Positions 26,547 to 35,774 of a stretch of 64,000 bases of DNA are shown one piece after another. The notes below the pieces were generated by a model. That model searched no databases, was not told where the DNA came from, and saw nothing but the letters and a program-made list of their open reading frames with translations. The DNA lies in assembly GCF_001612765.1 (NCBI RefSeq), contig NZ_BDBB01000011.1, positions 1-64,000 on the forward strand, read 5' to 3'. The translations under genes were made by a program, and so were the position numbers. The DNA is from Nocardia arthritidis NBRC 100137. GTDB lineage: Bacteria; Actinomycetota; Actinomycetes; Mycobacteriales; Mycobacteriaceae. Numbering within the stretch: the stretch's first letter is position 1; each line of letters starts with the position of its first letter.

Positions 26547-27890
26547 GTGTTCCTTCGACCGCTCGAGCCCCGGACCGCTCGCACCACCGCCGAGGTGATC
26601 AAGTTCGCACTCTGGCCCCTGGCGGTCATGACCGTGCTGAACCGGGTTTTCATCAAGGCTGTCAACGGCTTCATCACCGACGACTACCGGCCGGTCTACC
26701 AGGCGTCGCTCGACTTCTTGAACGGGCGTCCGGTATACACCGCGAACTTCGACTCGGTGGACCCGCATTACCTGTACCCGCCCAGCGGCACCCTGCTGAT
26801 CGCGCCGATCGCGGCCATCGACTACGAGAAGTCGCGCTGGCTGTTCATCGCCCTGAACGCGATCGCGATCCTCATCGCCTGGTACCTGCTGCTGCGGCTG
26901 TTCCGCTACACCCTGAACTCGGTCGCCGCGCCCGCGCTGCTGCTGGCGATGTTCACGTCCGAGACGGTGATCAACACACTCGTGTTCACCAACGTCAACG
27001 GCTGTGTGCTGCTGGCGGAGCTGATCTTCATCCACCTGCTGCTGAAACGGCGAGACCTCTGGGCGGGCGCCGCGCTCGGATTGAGTATCGCGGTCAAACC
27101 GACACTCGCTCCCTTGCTGTTGATCGCGCTCGTGCGCGGGCAGTGGAAGGTTTTCGTCACCGCGCTCGGCGTGCCGCTGGCGCTGACCGCGATCGCCTGG
27201 CCGCTGTCGAAGGATCCGGAGAAGTTCCTCACCCGCACCGCGCCCTACCTCTTCGAATCGCGCGACTATTTCAACAGCGCGATCGTCGGCAACGGCGAGT
27301 ACTACGGGCTGCCGCCGTGGCTGACGTGGGGTATGCGCGTGGTGCTCGGCGTGCTCGTGCTGATCTCGCTGTGGCTGCTGTACCGCTACTGCCGCGAGGA
27401 CGAGCTGTTCTTCGTCTGTACCGCCTCCGGCGTGCTGCTGACCGCCTCGTTCCTGCTCAGCTCGCTGGGACAGATGTACTACTCGATGATGCTGTTCCCG
27501 TTCCTGATGACGGTGGTGCTGCGCAACTCGGTGCTGCGCAATTGGCCGGCCTGGCTGGCGATCTTCGGGTTCATGAGCTACGACAAGTGGCTGTCGGACC
27601 GCTGGCAGCACATCGGCCGCAACCTGGAGTACCTGCGCATCACCTTCGGCTGGGGTCTGCTGCTCATCGTCGTGTTCTGCGTGCTCGGCGACCGCTATCT
27701 GGCCGCACGGCGGGAGGGCAGGCTGCCGTTCGGCATCGATCCCGCGTGGATGAGGTCCGCGCCGGACCCGCGCGGCGAGGCGCCGCAGCGTCCCTTCCCG
27801 GCGGGCGACTCGGCCCCGGCCGCGGAAACCCCCAGGCCACACAACGGTTCGGCGCCGGTGGAGCAGAATCGTATTAGCGTGGAGCCATGA
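26547..27890 (+). CDS. aftC: alpha-(1->3)-arabinofuranosyltransferase AftC (GT87-type)
   Basis: 447 residues with about ten membrane segments, a polyprenyl-phosphate-dependent glycosyltransferase of the DUF2029/GT87 type. An early DDYRPVYQAS region carries the acidic residues expected in the first extracytoplasmic loop, and YLYPPSGTLL follows. In mycobacteria AftC adds the alpha-1,3 branch of arabinan in arabinogalactan and lipoarabinomannan from decaprenyl-phosphoryl-arabinose, on the outer face of the membrane. Position between the Rv2672-like gene and msrB fits Rv2673. The C-terminal ~50 residues are a Pro-rich cytoplasmic tail. It overlaps msrB by 4 bp. Confidence 0.9.
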   Translation: MFLRPLEPRTARTTAEVIKFALWPLAVMTVLNRVFIKAVNGFITDDYRPVYQASLDFLNGRPVYTANFDSVDPHYLYPPSGTLLIAPIAAIDYEKSRWLFIALNAIAILIAWYLLLRLFRYTLNSVAAPALLLAMFTSETVINTLVFTNVNGCVLLAELIFIHLLLKRRDLWAGAALGLSIAVKPTLAPLLLIALVRGQWKVFVTALGVPLALTAIAWPLSKDPEKFLTRTAPYLFESRDYFNSAIVGNGEYYGLPPWLTWGMRVVLGVLVLISLWLLYRYCREDELFFVCTASGVLLTASFLLSSLGQMYYSMMLFPFLMTVVLRNSVLRNWPAWLAIFGFMSYDKWLSDRWQHIGRNLEYLRITFGWGLLLIVVFCVLGDRYLAARREGRLPFGIDPAWMRSAPDPRGEAPQRPFPAGDSAPAAETPRPHNGSAPVEQNRISVEP

Positions 27891-28330
27891 GCTCCGAAGC
27901 CGAGACGTCCCTGCCCGCGCCGCGCATTCAGCTCACGCCGCAGGAATGGCGAGTGAAGCTGGACCCCGAGGAGTATGCGGTGCTGCGCGAGGCCGCCACC
28001 GAGCGGCCGTTCGTCGGCGAGTACACCGACACCAAGACCGAGGGCGTCTACGTGTGCCGGGCCTGCGGCACCCAGTTGTTCCGCAGCACGGAGAAGTTCG
28101 ACTCGCACTGCGGCTGGCCGTCCTTCTTCGATCCGGCGGCATCCGACGCGGTGATTCTCCGGTCCGACGACTCGCTCGGCATGCACCGGGTCGAAGTGCT
28201 GTGCGCGAACTGCCACAGCCACCTCGGCCACGTGTTCGAGGGCGAGGGGTACAACACGCCCACCGATAAGCGCTACTGCATCAACTCCATCGCCCTGCGA
28301 CTGCACCCCTCGGACAGCGCAGCGGAGTAA
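27887..28330 (+). CDS. msrB: peptide-methionine (R)-S-oxide reductase MsrB
   Basis: 147 residues. It reduces methionine-R-sulfoxide in proteins. The structural zinc is held by CRAC and CANC pairs; the catalytic Cys is in RYCINSIAL and the conserved HCGWPSFF is present. The resolving Cys of some family members is not obvious. The ATG overlaps the aftC stop in an ATGA, with GGAG two to five bases upstream, so it is probably translated from the aftC message. Rv2674 orthologue by position. Confidence 0.95.
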   Translation: MSSEAETSLPAPRIQLTPQEWRVKLDPEEYAVLREAATERPFVGEYTDTKTEGVYVCRACGTQLFRSTEKFDSHCGWPSFFDPAASDAVILRSDDSLGMHRVEVLCANCHSHLGHVFEGEGYNTPTDKRYCINSIALRLHPSDSAAE

Positions 28331-28414
28331 CAGCCCGACGCTCATCGGCAGCGTACGGAACTCCAGCGCTCGGCGCATGCCCCGAAAATTTCGGGCAAGC
28401 GGTCCCGTGCGGCG

Positions 28415-29110
28415 TCAGGGCAGAGTGGCGAGCAGTTCCTCGACCTCGACGCGGGGGCCGGTGAAGAACGGGATCTCTTCGCGCACGTGCCGCCGCGCGT
28501 CGGTGGCCCGCAGATCGCGCATCAAATCGACGATGCGGTGCAGTTCGGGCGCCTCGAACGCCAGGATCCACTCGTAGTCGCCGAGCGCGAACGAGCTGAC
28601 GGTGTTGGCCCGCACGTCCGGGTAGTCGCGCGCGGCCTTGCCGTGTTCGGCCAGCATCCGGCGGCGTTCCTCGTCGGGCAGCAGATACCACTCGTAGGAC
28701 CGGACGAACGGGTACACGCAGATGTAGGCGCCCGGCTCCTCGCCGGCCAGGAACGCCGGGATGTGGCTCTTGTTGAACTCGGCGGGGCGGTGCAGCGCCG
28801 CGTTGCTCCAGACCGGCGCGCTCGCCCGGCCCAGCTCGGTGGTGCGGCGGAAGTCGGCGTAAACGGCCTGCAGGTCCTCGATCCGCTCGGCGTGCGTCCA
28901 GATCATGAAATCGGCGTCGGCGCGCATCCCGGCCACGTCGTAGATGCCGCGGACCACCACATCGCGGTCGGCGAGACCGTCGAAGAACGCCTTGGCCTCC
29001 TTGGTCGCGGCGTCGCGGTCCTCGCCCAGTACTCCGGGCTGCACCTGGAAGACCGAAAACATCAGGTAGCGGATGGTGGAGTTGAGAGCTTGATAGTCGA
29101 GTCGCGCCAT
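28415..29110 (-). CDS. hemQ: coproheme decarboxylase HemQ
   Basis: 231 residues of the chlorite-dismutase-like family. It decarboxylates coproheme to heme b in the coproporphyrin-dependent pathway used by actinobacteria. Recognisable blocks are [25 protein letters not shown], the active-site [17 protein letters not shown] (Tyr radical region) and [13 protein letters not shown] with the proximal His. It starts 4 bp after the hmp stop, making it the last gene of an nsrR-hmp-hemQ unit. In M. tuberculosis (Rv2676c) it is instead adjacent to hemY. Confidence 0.95.
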   Translation of the reverse strand: MARLDYQALNSTIRYLMFSVFQVQPGVLGEDRDAATKEAKAFFDGLADRDVVVRGIYDVAGMRADADFMIWTHAERIEDLQAVYADFRRTTELGRASAPVWSNAALHRPAEFNKSHIPAFLAGEEPGAYICVYPFVRSYEWYLLPDEERRRMLAEHGKAARDYPDVRANTVSSFALGDYEWILAFEAPELHRIVDLMRDLRATDARRHVREEIPFFTGPRVEVEELLATLP

Positions 29111-29114
29111 AGCA

Positions 29115-30359
29115 CTATCGTGCCACTCGCTCCGGAGCGCCCGCGTCGCCGGGCGTGAACTGCTCGATGTGCACCCGGGCCTCCGGGATCCCGGCGGCGC
29201 GCAGCTGACGCCCGATATCGCGCAGGAACATGGGCGGACCGCAGACGTAGACGTCGGCGTCGTCGGGCAGGCTCAGTGCCGAGAGATCGACCCTGCCGTG
29301 CCGCACGCCGGGAGCCGGTTGCTCGTACCAGATTTCGACATCGGCCTGTTCGAGCCTGGTAGCGAGTTGCCGGAGCCGATCGCGCAGCGGATGGGTCCCC
29401 GGTCCACGATCCGCGTGCACGATGAGGGTGCGGCGCCATGGGGCGTGAGCGGCGAGGTATTCCAGGATGCCGACCGTCGGGGTCACCCCGATTCCGCCGG
29501 AGATCAGCACCAGCGGCGTCGTCGCGGTGGTGTCGACGACGACATCGCCGAACGGGAGAGTGATCTGCAGTGGGTCGCCAGGGCGCAGATGCTTGTGCAG
29601 CCACGAGGAGACCTCGCCCGCCGGGCACCCGCCCGCCGCCTCGACCCGTTTGACGGCGAACGACAGCGCGCCGTCGCGCGGCCTCCCGACCAGGCTGTAC
29701 TGACGTAGCTGGCGCGCGCCGTCGGGTAGGCGCACGCCGACCGAAATATACTGTCCCGGAACGAAGCCCGGCAGCTCGGTGGCCGGGTCGGCGGATTCGA
29801 CCGTGAAGACCGCGACGCCGGAGGGGTCGTCGTCACGCGCCAGCACGCGCACATCCCGGAAGACGTCGCCGAAATCCACGCCCGCCTCGGCGTAGAGCCC
29901 CTTCTCCTGGTCGATCAGGGTGTCGGCCATCAGCCAGTAGACCCGATCCCAGGCCGCGGCGACCGTCTCGTCGACCACGTCGGCGCCGAGCACTTCCACG
30001 ATGGCGGCGAACAGGTTGTCGTGCACGATCCGGTACTGCTCCGGAGTCACTCCGAGTGACGCGTGCTTGTGCGCGATCCGCGACAGCATGGTGGCCGGGT
30101 GCGGCAGCGCGGGGTCCACCAGATACGTGGCGAAGGTGGCGATAGAGGCGGCCAACGCCCGCTGCTGACTGCCCTGCGCCTGGTTGCCCCGATTGAACGT
30201 GTCACGCAGCAGCTGCGGGTGGGCATCGAACATGGTGCGGTAGAACACCGCCGTGATGCGGTCGATGTTCGCCGCCACGAGCGGGAGGGTCGCGCGGACG
30301 ACGTCGGCGTACCGCGGTTCGAGTTCCGGTTCGGCACGGACAACGCTGTCGAGGTTCAT
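29115..30359 (-). CDS. hmp: flavohemoglobin / nitric oxide dioxygenase
   Basis: 414 residues. An N-terminal globin (~1-140; proximal His in [10 protein letters not shown]) is joined to a ferredoxin-NADP reductase-like module: FAD-binding [12 protein letters not shown]-binding [10 protein letters not shown] and a late YVCGPPMFL. The enzyme oxidises NO to nitrate with O2 and NAD(P)H. Its ATG overlaps the nsrR stop (ATGA), and hemQ follows 4 bp later. The likely control is derepression by NO through NsrR. The gene pair interrupts the otherwise mycobacterial-type hemY-hemQ order. Confidence 0.95.
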   Translation of the reverse strand: MNLDSVVRAEPELEPRYADVVRATLPLVAANIDRITAVFYRTMFDAHPQLLRDTFNRGNQAQGSQQRALAASIATFATYLVDPALPHPATMLSRIAHKHASLGVTPEQYRIVHDNLFAAIVEVLGADVVDETVAAAWDRVYWLMADTLIDQEKGLYAEAGVDFGDVFRDVRVLARDDDPSGVAVFTVESADPATELPGFVPGQYISVGVRLPDGARQLRQYSLVGRPRDGALSFAVKRVEAAGGCPAGEVSSWLHKHLRPGDPLQITLPFGDVVVDTTATTPLVLISGGIGVTPTVGILEYLAAHAPWRRTLIVHADRGPGTHPLRDRLRQLATRLEQADVEIWYEQPAPGVRHGRVDLSALSLPDDADVYVCGPPMFLRDIGRQLRAAGIPEARVHIEQFTPGDAGAPERVAR

Positions 30360-30829
30360 GACACTTCCTTCATCTCAGGGGAAACATTCGCTGGGGAGCG
30401 GACGAGTAGATGCAGCAACCCGGCGGTCGACGAGGTGACCAATTCCTCTATCGAATAGCGGTCCAGTTCGGCATAGAAAGCTTTCTTCGCGTCGCCGAGA
30501 ATTCGGCGCAACCGGCACGCGCCGAGTAATGGACACGGATTCGGTTGGCCGCACTCCACTACGTCGCGGTCGCCTTCCAATTCCCGGATCAGCTCACCGA
30601 CCGACGCGGCGCGCCCGGCTGCGGTGATGAAGAGTCCGCCGGATCGTCCGCGGTACGCCTGCACCAGACCGAGCTCGACCAGCCGGGAAACCGCCTTGGC
30701 CACATGCTTTTCCGACGCGCCCACCTGCCGCGCGATGAGTTTGGTGGTGATTCGGGAATTCTTCTCGTCCTCGACCGCCAGCCGCATGATGGTGCGCAAA
30801 CCGATATCGGTGAAGTGCGAGAGCTGCAT
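30356..30829 (-). CDS. nsrR: Rrf2-family NO-sensing repressor NsrR
   Basis: 157 residues. An N-terminal winged HTH (MQLSHFTDIGLRTIMRLAVE) is followed by the cluster-binding loop CGQPNPCPLLGAC with Cys at residues 93, 99 and 105. This is the same C-x5-C-x5-C spacing and numbering as Streptomyces coelicolor NsrR. A [4Fe-4S] cluster there reacts with NO and relieves repression. It is co-transcribed with hmp and hemQ. I found no convincing 11-1-11 operator by eye in the 5' region. The ATG at 30829 is chosen over 30838. Confidence 0.93.
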   Translation of the reverse strand: MQLSHFTDIGLRTIMRLAVEDEKNSRITTKLIARQVGASEKHVAKAVSRLVELGLVQAYRGRSGGLFITAAGRAASVGELIRELEGDRDVVECGQPNPCPLLGACRLRRILGDAKKAFYAELDRYSIEELVTSSTAGLLHLLVRSPANVSPEMKEVS

Positions 30830-31006
30830 GATGATCACGCTACCGGCGAATTCCCCCGATGCGGCATACCGGCGGAGTGTTCTTAATTACGCCGATTCGT
30901 GCGCATTTTCAGCGGGAATTGCAGAGCAGGCCCGGGAAAGCGGAGAATCGCATCGGCGGTATCGCGCTGCCCCGGCGTGCACGAGCGGGCGCGACCCCGG
31001 GTCCGC

Positions 31007-32368
31007 TCAGCGTGCGCTGTCCGCACCGATCGTCGCCGCGATCCGCTGCGCGGCGGCCGTGCCGGAGGCGACGCACGCGGGCACCCCGACGCCGTGCAGG
31101 TACGCGCCCGCGACCGCCAGCCCGTCGAGCGCCGCGACCTCGGCTTCGACGGCCGCGATGCGGGCCGGATGGCCGGGCGCGTACTGGGCGAGGCCCCCCG
31201 GCCAGCGCTGCACGACAGCCTCCATCGGCTCGATGGCCGCCCCGGTAACGGTAGCCAGGTCCTCGGTGGCGGCCGCGACGAGTTCCGCGTCGGGCCACGA
31301 CAGCGGGGAGTCGTCCCCGAATTTGCCGAACGAGACGCGAACGAGGGCCGTTTCGCGCCGCGCGAGATGCGTCCATTTGCGGCTGGACAGGGTGAACGCC
31401 TTCGCACGCAGCGGCTCTCCGGTGGCCACCAGGATGCCGGAGTTCCGCGGCAGCGCGGTCTCGCGGGGCAGCGCCAGCGCGACCACCGCCGACGAGGAGA
31501 GTTCGACGCCCGCCAGTTCCGCCGCGGCGGCGGGGGCGACGGTCTTCAGCAGGCGCGCGGTCACCGGCGCGGGGGTAGCGAGCACCACCGCGTCGACGGC
31601 GCCGATCGGGTCGACCACCCAACCGCGCAGCCCCCTGGCCAGACGCGTTCCCGGGGTCGCGGTGACAAACCTCGCCTCGGAGCGTTCGGCGAGTGCCTCG
31701 AGCAGCACCCGGTACCCGTCGCGGATGGCACCGAAGACCGGTGCGTTCGAAGGCGGTGGCAGCGCGGCGCCGACGGCGGCGGTGAGGCTGGTCGCGCCGT
31801 TGTCCAGCGCGGCGGCGAGGGTGGGCAGCGCGGCACGGACACCGATGGATCGGGAGCTTCCCGCGTACACGCCCCCGAGCAGGGGGTCCACGCTGCGCTC
31901 GGCGACTTGTGCGCCGAAGCGATCGGCGACCAGATGGTAGACGTCGATATCGGAGCCCGGCTCCCAGGCCAGCGGCCGGTCGGGTTCGGCGGCAATCCGC
32001 CGCAGCGTCTCGGCGTCGACCAGATCGCGCATCGACTCGGCGTTCGACGGAACGCCCATCAACGTGCCCTCCGGAAGCGGATGGGTGGCTCCGGAGGACC
32101 ACACCAGCGGCCGCAGGCCGGCAGGCGTCACCAACTGCGACTCGAGCCCGAGTTCCCGCAGCATCGCGGGTACCTCCGGCCGTCGGCCGACAAACGCTTC
32201 CGCGCCGAGATCCAATGGCTCTCCGGCCAGTTCACCGGTGTAGAGGATGCCACCTACCCGTTCGGCGCGATCGAGCACGACGAGGTCGGCATCCGGCCCG
32301 AGCAACGTCCGCAATCGATACGCGGCCACCAGTCCGCTGATCCCACCGCCGACCACCGCGATACGCAT
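31007..32368 (-). CDS. hemG: coproporphyrinogen III / protoporphyrinogen oxidase (HemG/HemY, CgoX)
   Basis: 453 residues, a FAD-dependent oxidase with N-terminal Rossmann motif MRIAVVGGGISGLVAAYRL and the family block EPLDLGAEAFVGRRPE. With HemQ in the same region, the true substrate is probably coproporphyrinogen III (CgoX activity). The C-terminal block GAYLHGVGVPACVASGTAAA closes the FAD site. The start at 32368 has TACGGT six bases upstream. It lies downstream of hemE on the same strand (182-bp gap). Rv2677c orthologue. Confidence 0.94.
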   Translation of the reverse strand: MRIAVVGGGISGLVAAYRLRTLLGPDADLVVLDRAERVGGILYTGELAGEPLDLGAEAFVGRRPEVPAMLRELGLESQLVTPAGLRPLVWSSGATHPLPEGTLMGVPSNAESMRDLVDAETLRRIAAEPDRPLAWEPGSDIDVYHLVADRFGAQVAERSVDPLLGGVYAGSSRSIGVRAALPTLAAALDNGATSLTAAVGAALPPPSNAPVFGAIRDGYRVLLEALAERSEARFVTATPGTRLARGLRGWVVDPIGAVDAVVLATPAPVTARLLKTVAPAAAAELAGVELSSSAVVALALPRETALPRNSGILVATGEPLRAKAFTLSSRKWTHLARRETALVRVSFGKFGDDSPLSWPDAELVAAATEDLATVTGAAIEPMEAVVQRWPGGLAQYAPGHPARIAAVEAEVAALDGLAVAGAYLHGVGVPACVASGTAAAQRIAATIGADSAR

Positions 32369-32374
32369 GCCTCG

Positions 32375-32380
32375 ACCGTA
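32375..32380 (-). promoter_or_regulatory. leaderless-type -10 of hemG
   Basis: TACGGT on the minus strand, a 6-nt spacer to the ATG at 32368, no Shine-Dalgarno. It implies that hemG can be transcribed separately from hemE. Confidence 0.5.
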
Positions 32381-32550
32381 TCGCGTACCGCCACGGCGAC
32401 AGTCCGACGGTCGGCGAACGATGACCCGGGACACATCGTGCCAACGGCGACAGCTGCCGTGCCGCCCGCAGCTTCCACCCGGACCGGATGGAACCGGCCA
32501 CTGCGAACCGGCTGTTCCCGATGCCGGGGGGTTCCCCGCTTCGCCTTCCC

Positions 32551-33606
32551 CTATAGCTCGTGCACGAGCTCCACCAAGGCGGTCAGCACGCCGGGATCGG
32601 TTTCCGGCAGCACCCCGTGGCCCAGGTTGAAGATGTGCCCGGTGGCGCCGAGTGTGATCGCCTCGTCCGCTTCGCGCGCGATCCGCCGGGCCTGCGCCTC
32701 GACTGCGGCGGGGCCCGCGAACAGGACGGCGGGATCGAGGTTGCCTTGCAACGCCTTTCCGGGCCCGACGCGACGGACGGCCTCGGTCAGCGGCACCCGC
32801 CAATCGACACCGACCACGTCGGCGCCCGCCTCGCCCATGGCGCCGAGCAGCTCGCCCGTCCCTACCCCGAAGTGGATGCGCGGCACCCCCGCATCCGCGA
32901 TCTCCGCGAACACACGCTCCGAATGCGGTAGCACGAAATTGCGGTAGTCGGCCAGCGAGAGCGCGCCCGCCCAGGAGTCGAACAACTGCACCGCGTCCAC
33001 GCCGGCCCCCAGCTGAGCCTGCAGGAACGCGATGGTGATGTCGGTGAGCACGCCGAGCAGCACGTGCCAGGTCTGCGGGTCGGCGTACATCATCGCCTTG
33101 GTGCGCTCGTGGTTCTTGCTCGGGCCGCCCTCGACCAGGTAGGAGGCCAGGGTGAACGGCGCGCCCGCGAACCCGATCAGCGGCGTCTCCCCCAGCGCGT
33201 CGACCAGCAGGCGCACGCCGTCGGTGACCGCCCCGACCTCCTCGGGGCGCAACCGGGGCAGTGCGCGCACGTCGTCGACCGTCCGCACGGGCGCGGCGAC
33301 CACCGGGCCCACGCCTGGCACGATGTCCAGATCGATCCCCGCCGCTTTGAGCGGAACGACGATGTCGGAGAACAAGATCGCCGCGTCGACCCGGTGCCTG
33401 CGGATCGGCTGGAGGGTGATCTCGCACACCAGCTCCGGATCGAAGCAGGACTCGAGCATCCCGACACCCGCGCGCACCTCGCGGTACTCGGGCAGCGAGC
33501 GTCCGGCTTGGCGCATGAACCACACCGGACGCCTGCTCGGCGTCGCGCCGGTAGCGGCGGCCAGGAACGGGGCATCGGTCAACCGGCGGCGGGTATGAGT
33601 GCTCAT
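32551..33606 (-). CDS. hemE: uroporphyrinogen decarboxylase
   Basis: 351 residues. It decarboxylates uroporphyrinogen III to coproporphyrinogen III. The signature motifs are present: [16 protein letters not shown] near the N-terminus and [18 protein letters not shown] in the middle, with [19 protein letters not shown] near the end. The ATG at 33606 has TACGAT seven bases upstream; the open frame extends further but only through Arg/Pro-rich sequence. It is divergent from the DUF3000 gene. Rv2678c orthologue. Confidence 0.97.
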   Translation of the reverse strand: MSTHTRRRLTDAPFLAAATGATPSRRPVWFMRQAGRSLPEYREVRAGVGMLESCFDPELVCEITLQPIRRHRVDAAILFSDIVVPLKAAGIDLDIVPGVGPVVAAPVRTVDDVRALPRLRPEEVGAVTDGVRLLVDALGETPLIGFAGAPFTLASYLVEGGPSKNHERTKAMMYADPQTWHVLLGVLTDITIAFLQAQLGAGVDAVQLFDSWAGALSLADYRNFVLPHSERVFAEIADAGVPRIHFGVGTGELLGAMGEAGADVVGVDWRVPLTEAVRRVGPGKALQGNLDPAVLFAGPAAVEAQARRIAREADEAITLGATGHIFNLGHGVLPETDPGVLTALVELVHEL

Positions 33607-33613
33607 CACGGCT

Positions 33614-33619
33614 ATCGTA
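33614..33619 (-). promoter_or_regulatory. leaderless-type -10 of hemE
   Basis: TACGAT on the minus strand with a 7-nt spacer to the ATG at 33606 and no Shine-Dalgarno. Confidence 0.45.
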
Positions 33620-33738
33620 TGCGGGCCCGGCAGGAGGGGCGGACGCGGAGGCGGCAGCGATGACCGCGCAGACGCCGCCCGGCCCGTAGCGGCGCGCCTC
33701 CGACTGCACGGGGGGCGCAAGGTCTACCGTCAGCAGTC

Positions 33739-34377
33739 GTGACACCGCTCGACTTCCGCGACGGCGCCGCACCGACCGAAGGACCTCATGGCGAACCAGC
33801 TCGATTTCGCGCCGCGGTCGAGGCGATGGGCACCGCAACCGTGCACCCTCGGATCGAGCTCGCGCCCATCCGGCCGCCGCAACGGCTCGCACCGTACTCC
33901 TACGCCATCGGCGCCGAGGTCGCCCATCCGGAAACCCCTGTCGTGCCGATCGATTCCGAAGGCGACGCGTTCGGCAGATTGATCCTGCTGCACGATCCGG
34001 ACGGCGACGACACCTGGCACGGCACCCTCCGTCTGGTCGCCTACATCCAGGCCGACATCGACGCCGCCCTCGCCACCGACCCCCTGCTACCAGAAGTGGC
34101 GTGGAGCTGGCTGGTGGACGCGCTGGAGTCACGGACCGAGCCGTTCACCGCGCTGGGCGGCACGGTGACCTCGACCAGCTCGGTGCGCTACGGCGACATC
34201 GCCGGACCACCGCGCGCCCATCAGCTGGAACTACGCGCCTCGTGGACGCCCGTCACCACCGATCTGCGGCCGCACCTGGAGGCGTTCTGCGAGGTGCTGG
34301 CCTACGCGGCGGGACTACCGCCTGCCGGGGTGACCCAGCTGCGGGTACCACCCGGCTTGTCCGGCGATCGTCCCTGA
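33739..34377 (+). CDS. DUF3000-family protein (Rv2680-like)
   Basis: 212 residues, soluble, of the actinobacterial DUF3000 family. The conserved parts include LAPIRPPQRLAPYSYAIGAE and DGDDTWHGTLRLVAYIQADI. The biochemical function is unknown. It sits between hemE (divergent) and the RNase D-like gene (same strand), as in mycobacteria where Rv2680 precedes Rv2681. The GTG at 33739 has TACCGT eight bases upstream and no Shine-Dalgarno. Confidence 0.88.
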   Translation: MTPLDFRDGAAPTEGPHGEPARFRAAVEAMGTATVHPRIELAPIRPPQRLAPYSYAIGAEVAHPETPVVPIDSEGDAFGRLILLHDPDGDDTWHGTLRLVAYIQADIDAALATDPLLPEVAWSWLVDALESRTEPFTALGGTVTSTSSVRYGDIAGPPRAHQLELRASWTPVTTDLRPHLEAFCEVLAYAAGLPPAGVTQLRVPPGLSGDRP

Positions 34378-34516
34378 GCACGCCCGCCGGGGTGGCGTGA
34401 CCTGCGCCGAAATCGCCGTCACCCGCTCCACCGGGCACATCGCGCCCGGTCCTTCGACACACTTATGCGCCGATAGGACGGCGGCGCCGTAGAGTCGGCA
34501 CGTAGAGTTCAACACC

Positions 34517-35755
34517 ATGTCCGTACCAGACCAATCCGAACCCTCGGCCGCGACGCCGCTGCTCGCGCCGGTGGAGGGCGTGCCACCGGTACTGGACACC
34601 GCCGCCGAGATCAGCGCAGCCGCCGCCCGCCTGGTGGCGGGCACCGGCCCGCTCGCCGTGGACGCCGAGCGCGCCTCCGGGTTCCGCTATTCGGCGCGCG
34701 CGTATCTGATCCAATTGCGCCGCGCAGGCGCGGGCACGTTCCTCATCGATCCCATCCCGGTCACCGACGCGCTCGGCCCGCTGGCCGACGCGATCAACGG
34801 CCTGGAGTGGGTACTGCACTCCGCGGATCAGGATCTCCCGGGGCTGGCCGAACTGGGCTTGCGCCCGGCCCGGCTCTTCGACACCGAGTTGGGCGGACGC
34901 CTGGCGGGTTTCGAGCGCGTCGGGCTCGCCGCGATGGTGGAACGGCTGCTGGGCCGTGCGCTGCGCAAGGGGCACGGGGCGGCCGACTGGTCCACCCGCC
35001 CGCTGCCCGCCGACTGGCTGAACTACGCCGCCCTGGATGTCGAACTGTTGCTGGAACTGCGCGACGCCGTGGCCGATGCTCTCGACGAGCAGGGCAAAAT
35101 GGATTGGGCGGCACAGGAATTCGAGCACATTCGCACGTTGGACCCGCCCGCGCCGAAGGCCGAGCGCTGGCGGCGCACCTCGGGCATCCACACGCTGCGC
35201 CGCACCAGGCAGCTCGCGGTGGTGCGCGAGCTGTGGACCGCCCGGGACGCGCTGGCCCGCGCCCGCGACGTGGCGCCCGCCCGCATCCTGCCGGATGTCG
35301 CGATCATCGCCGCGGCGACCGCGGAGCCCAGATCCATCGCGCAGTTGCGCACCCTGCCGGTGTTCGGTGGGCCACGGCAGCGCCGGTACTCCCGTGAATG
35401 GCTCGCCGCGATCGAGCGCGGCCGCACCTTGCCGGACAGCGACCTGCCGCCGCTCGCCCAGCCCTTCGACGGCCCGCCGCCGGTCAACCGCTGGGAGCGC
35501 CGTGATCCGGCCGCGGCGGCCCGCCTGACGCGGGCGCGAGCCGCCATGGGCGATCTGTCGACCGAGCACTCGATCCCGGTGGAGAACTTGCTCGCGCCGG
35601 ACCTGGTCCGCCGCCTGTGCTGGGACGGGCTGCCCGACTACGCCGCGGTCGAACCCTCCGCCGTCGACGGATTCCTGAAGTCCGGTGGCGCCCGGCCGTG
35701 GCAGCGCGAGCTGGCGGTTGCGCAGCTGGCCGCGGTGTTGCCGCCGTCGGACTAG
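34517..35755 (+). CDS. RNase D-like 3'-5' exonuclease with HRDC domain (Rv2681-like)
   Basis: 412 residues. The N-terminal DEDDy exonuclease carries the acidic residues in order: LAVDAERASG (Exo I), LHSADQDLPGL (Exo II) and YAALDVELLLEL (Exo III, Tyr-x3-Asp). HRDC-type nucleic-acid-binding helices follow (~210-300). It is expected to trim stable RNA 3' ends such as tRNA precursors. The C-terminal ~100 residues continue helical. TAGAGT eight bases upstream of the ATG and no Shine-Dalgarno suggest a leaderless start. Convergent with dxs, 19 bp apart. Confidence 0.9.
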   Translation: MSVPDQSEPSAATPLLAPVEGVPPVLDTAAEISAAAARLVAGTGPLAVDAERASGFRYSARAYLIQLRRAGAGTFLIDPIPVTDALGPLADAINGLEWVLHSADQDLPGLAELGLRPARLFDTELGGRLAGFERVGLAAMVERLLGRALRKGHGAADWSTRPLPADWLNYAALDVELLLELRDAVADALDEQGKMDWAAQEFEHIRTLDPPAPKAERWRRTSGIHTLRRTRQLAVVRELWTARDALARARDVAPARILPDVAIIAAATAEPRSIAQLRTLPVFGGPRQRRYSREWLAAIERGRTLPDSDLPPLAQPFDGPPPVNRWERRDPAAAARLTRARAAMGDLSTEHSIPVENLLAPDLVRRLCWDGLPDYAAVEPSAVDGFLKSGGARPWQRELAVAQLAAVLPPSD

Positions 35756-35774
35756 GCACCGCTCGCCTCCGGCG

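Noticed and set aside
24864..27842. A 992-codon minus-strand open frame across the Rv2672-like and aftC genes
   Set aside because: Composition is His/Arg/Gln-rich, typical of antisense frames. The plus strand carries a lipoprotein signal, hydrolase fold and membrane glycosyltransferase.
30830..31006. NsrR operator upstream of nsrR
   Set aside because: Only a short ATGC-c-GCAT inverted repeat was found. It does not extend to an 11-1-11 palindrome, so I do not annotate an operator.
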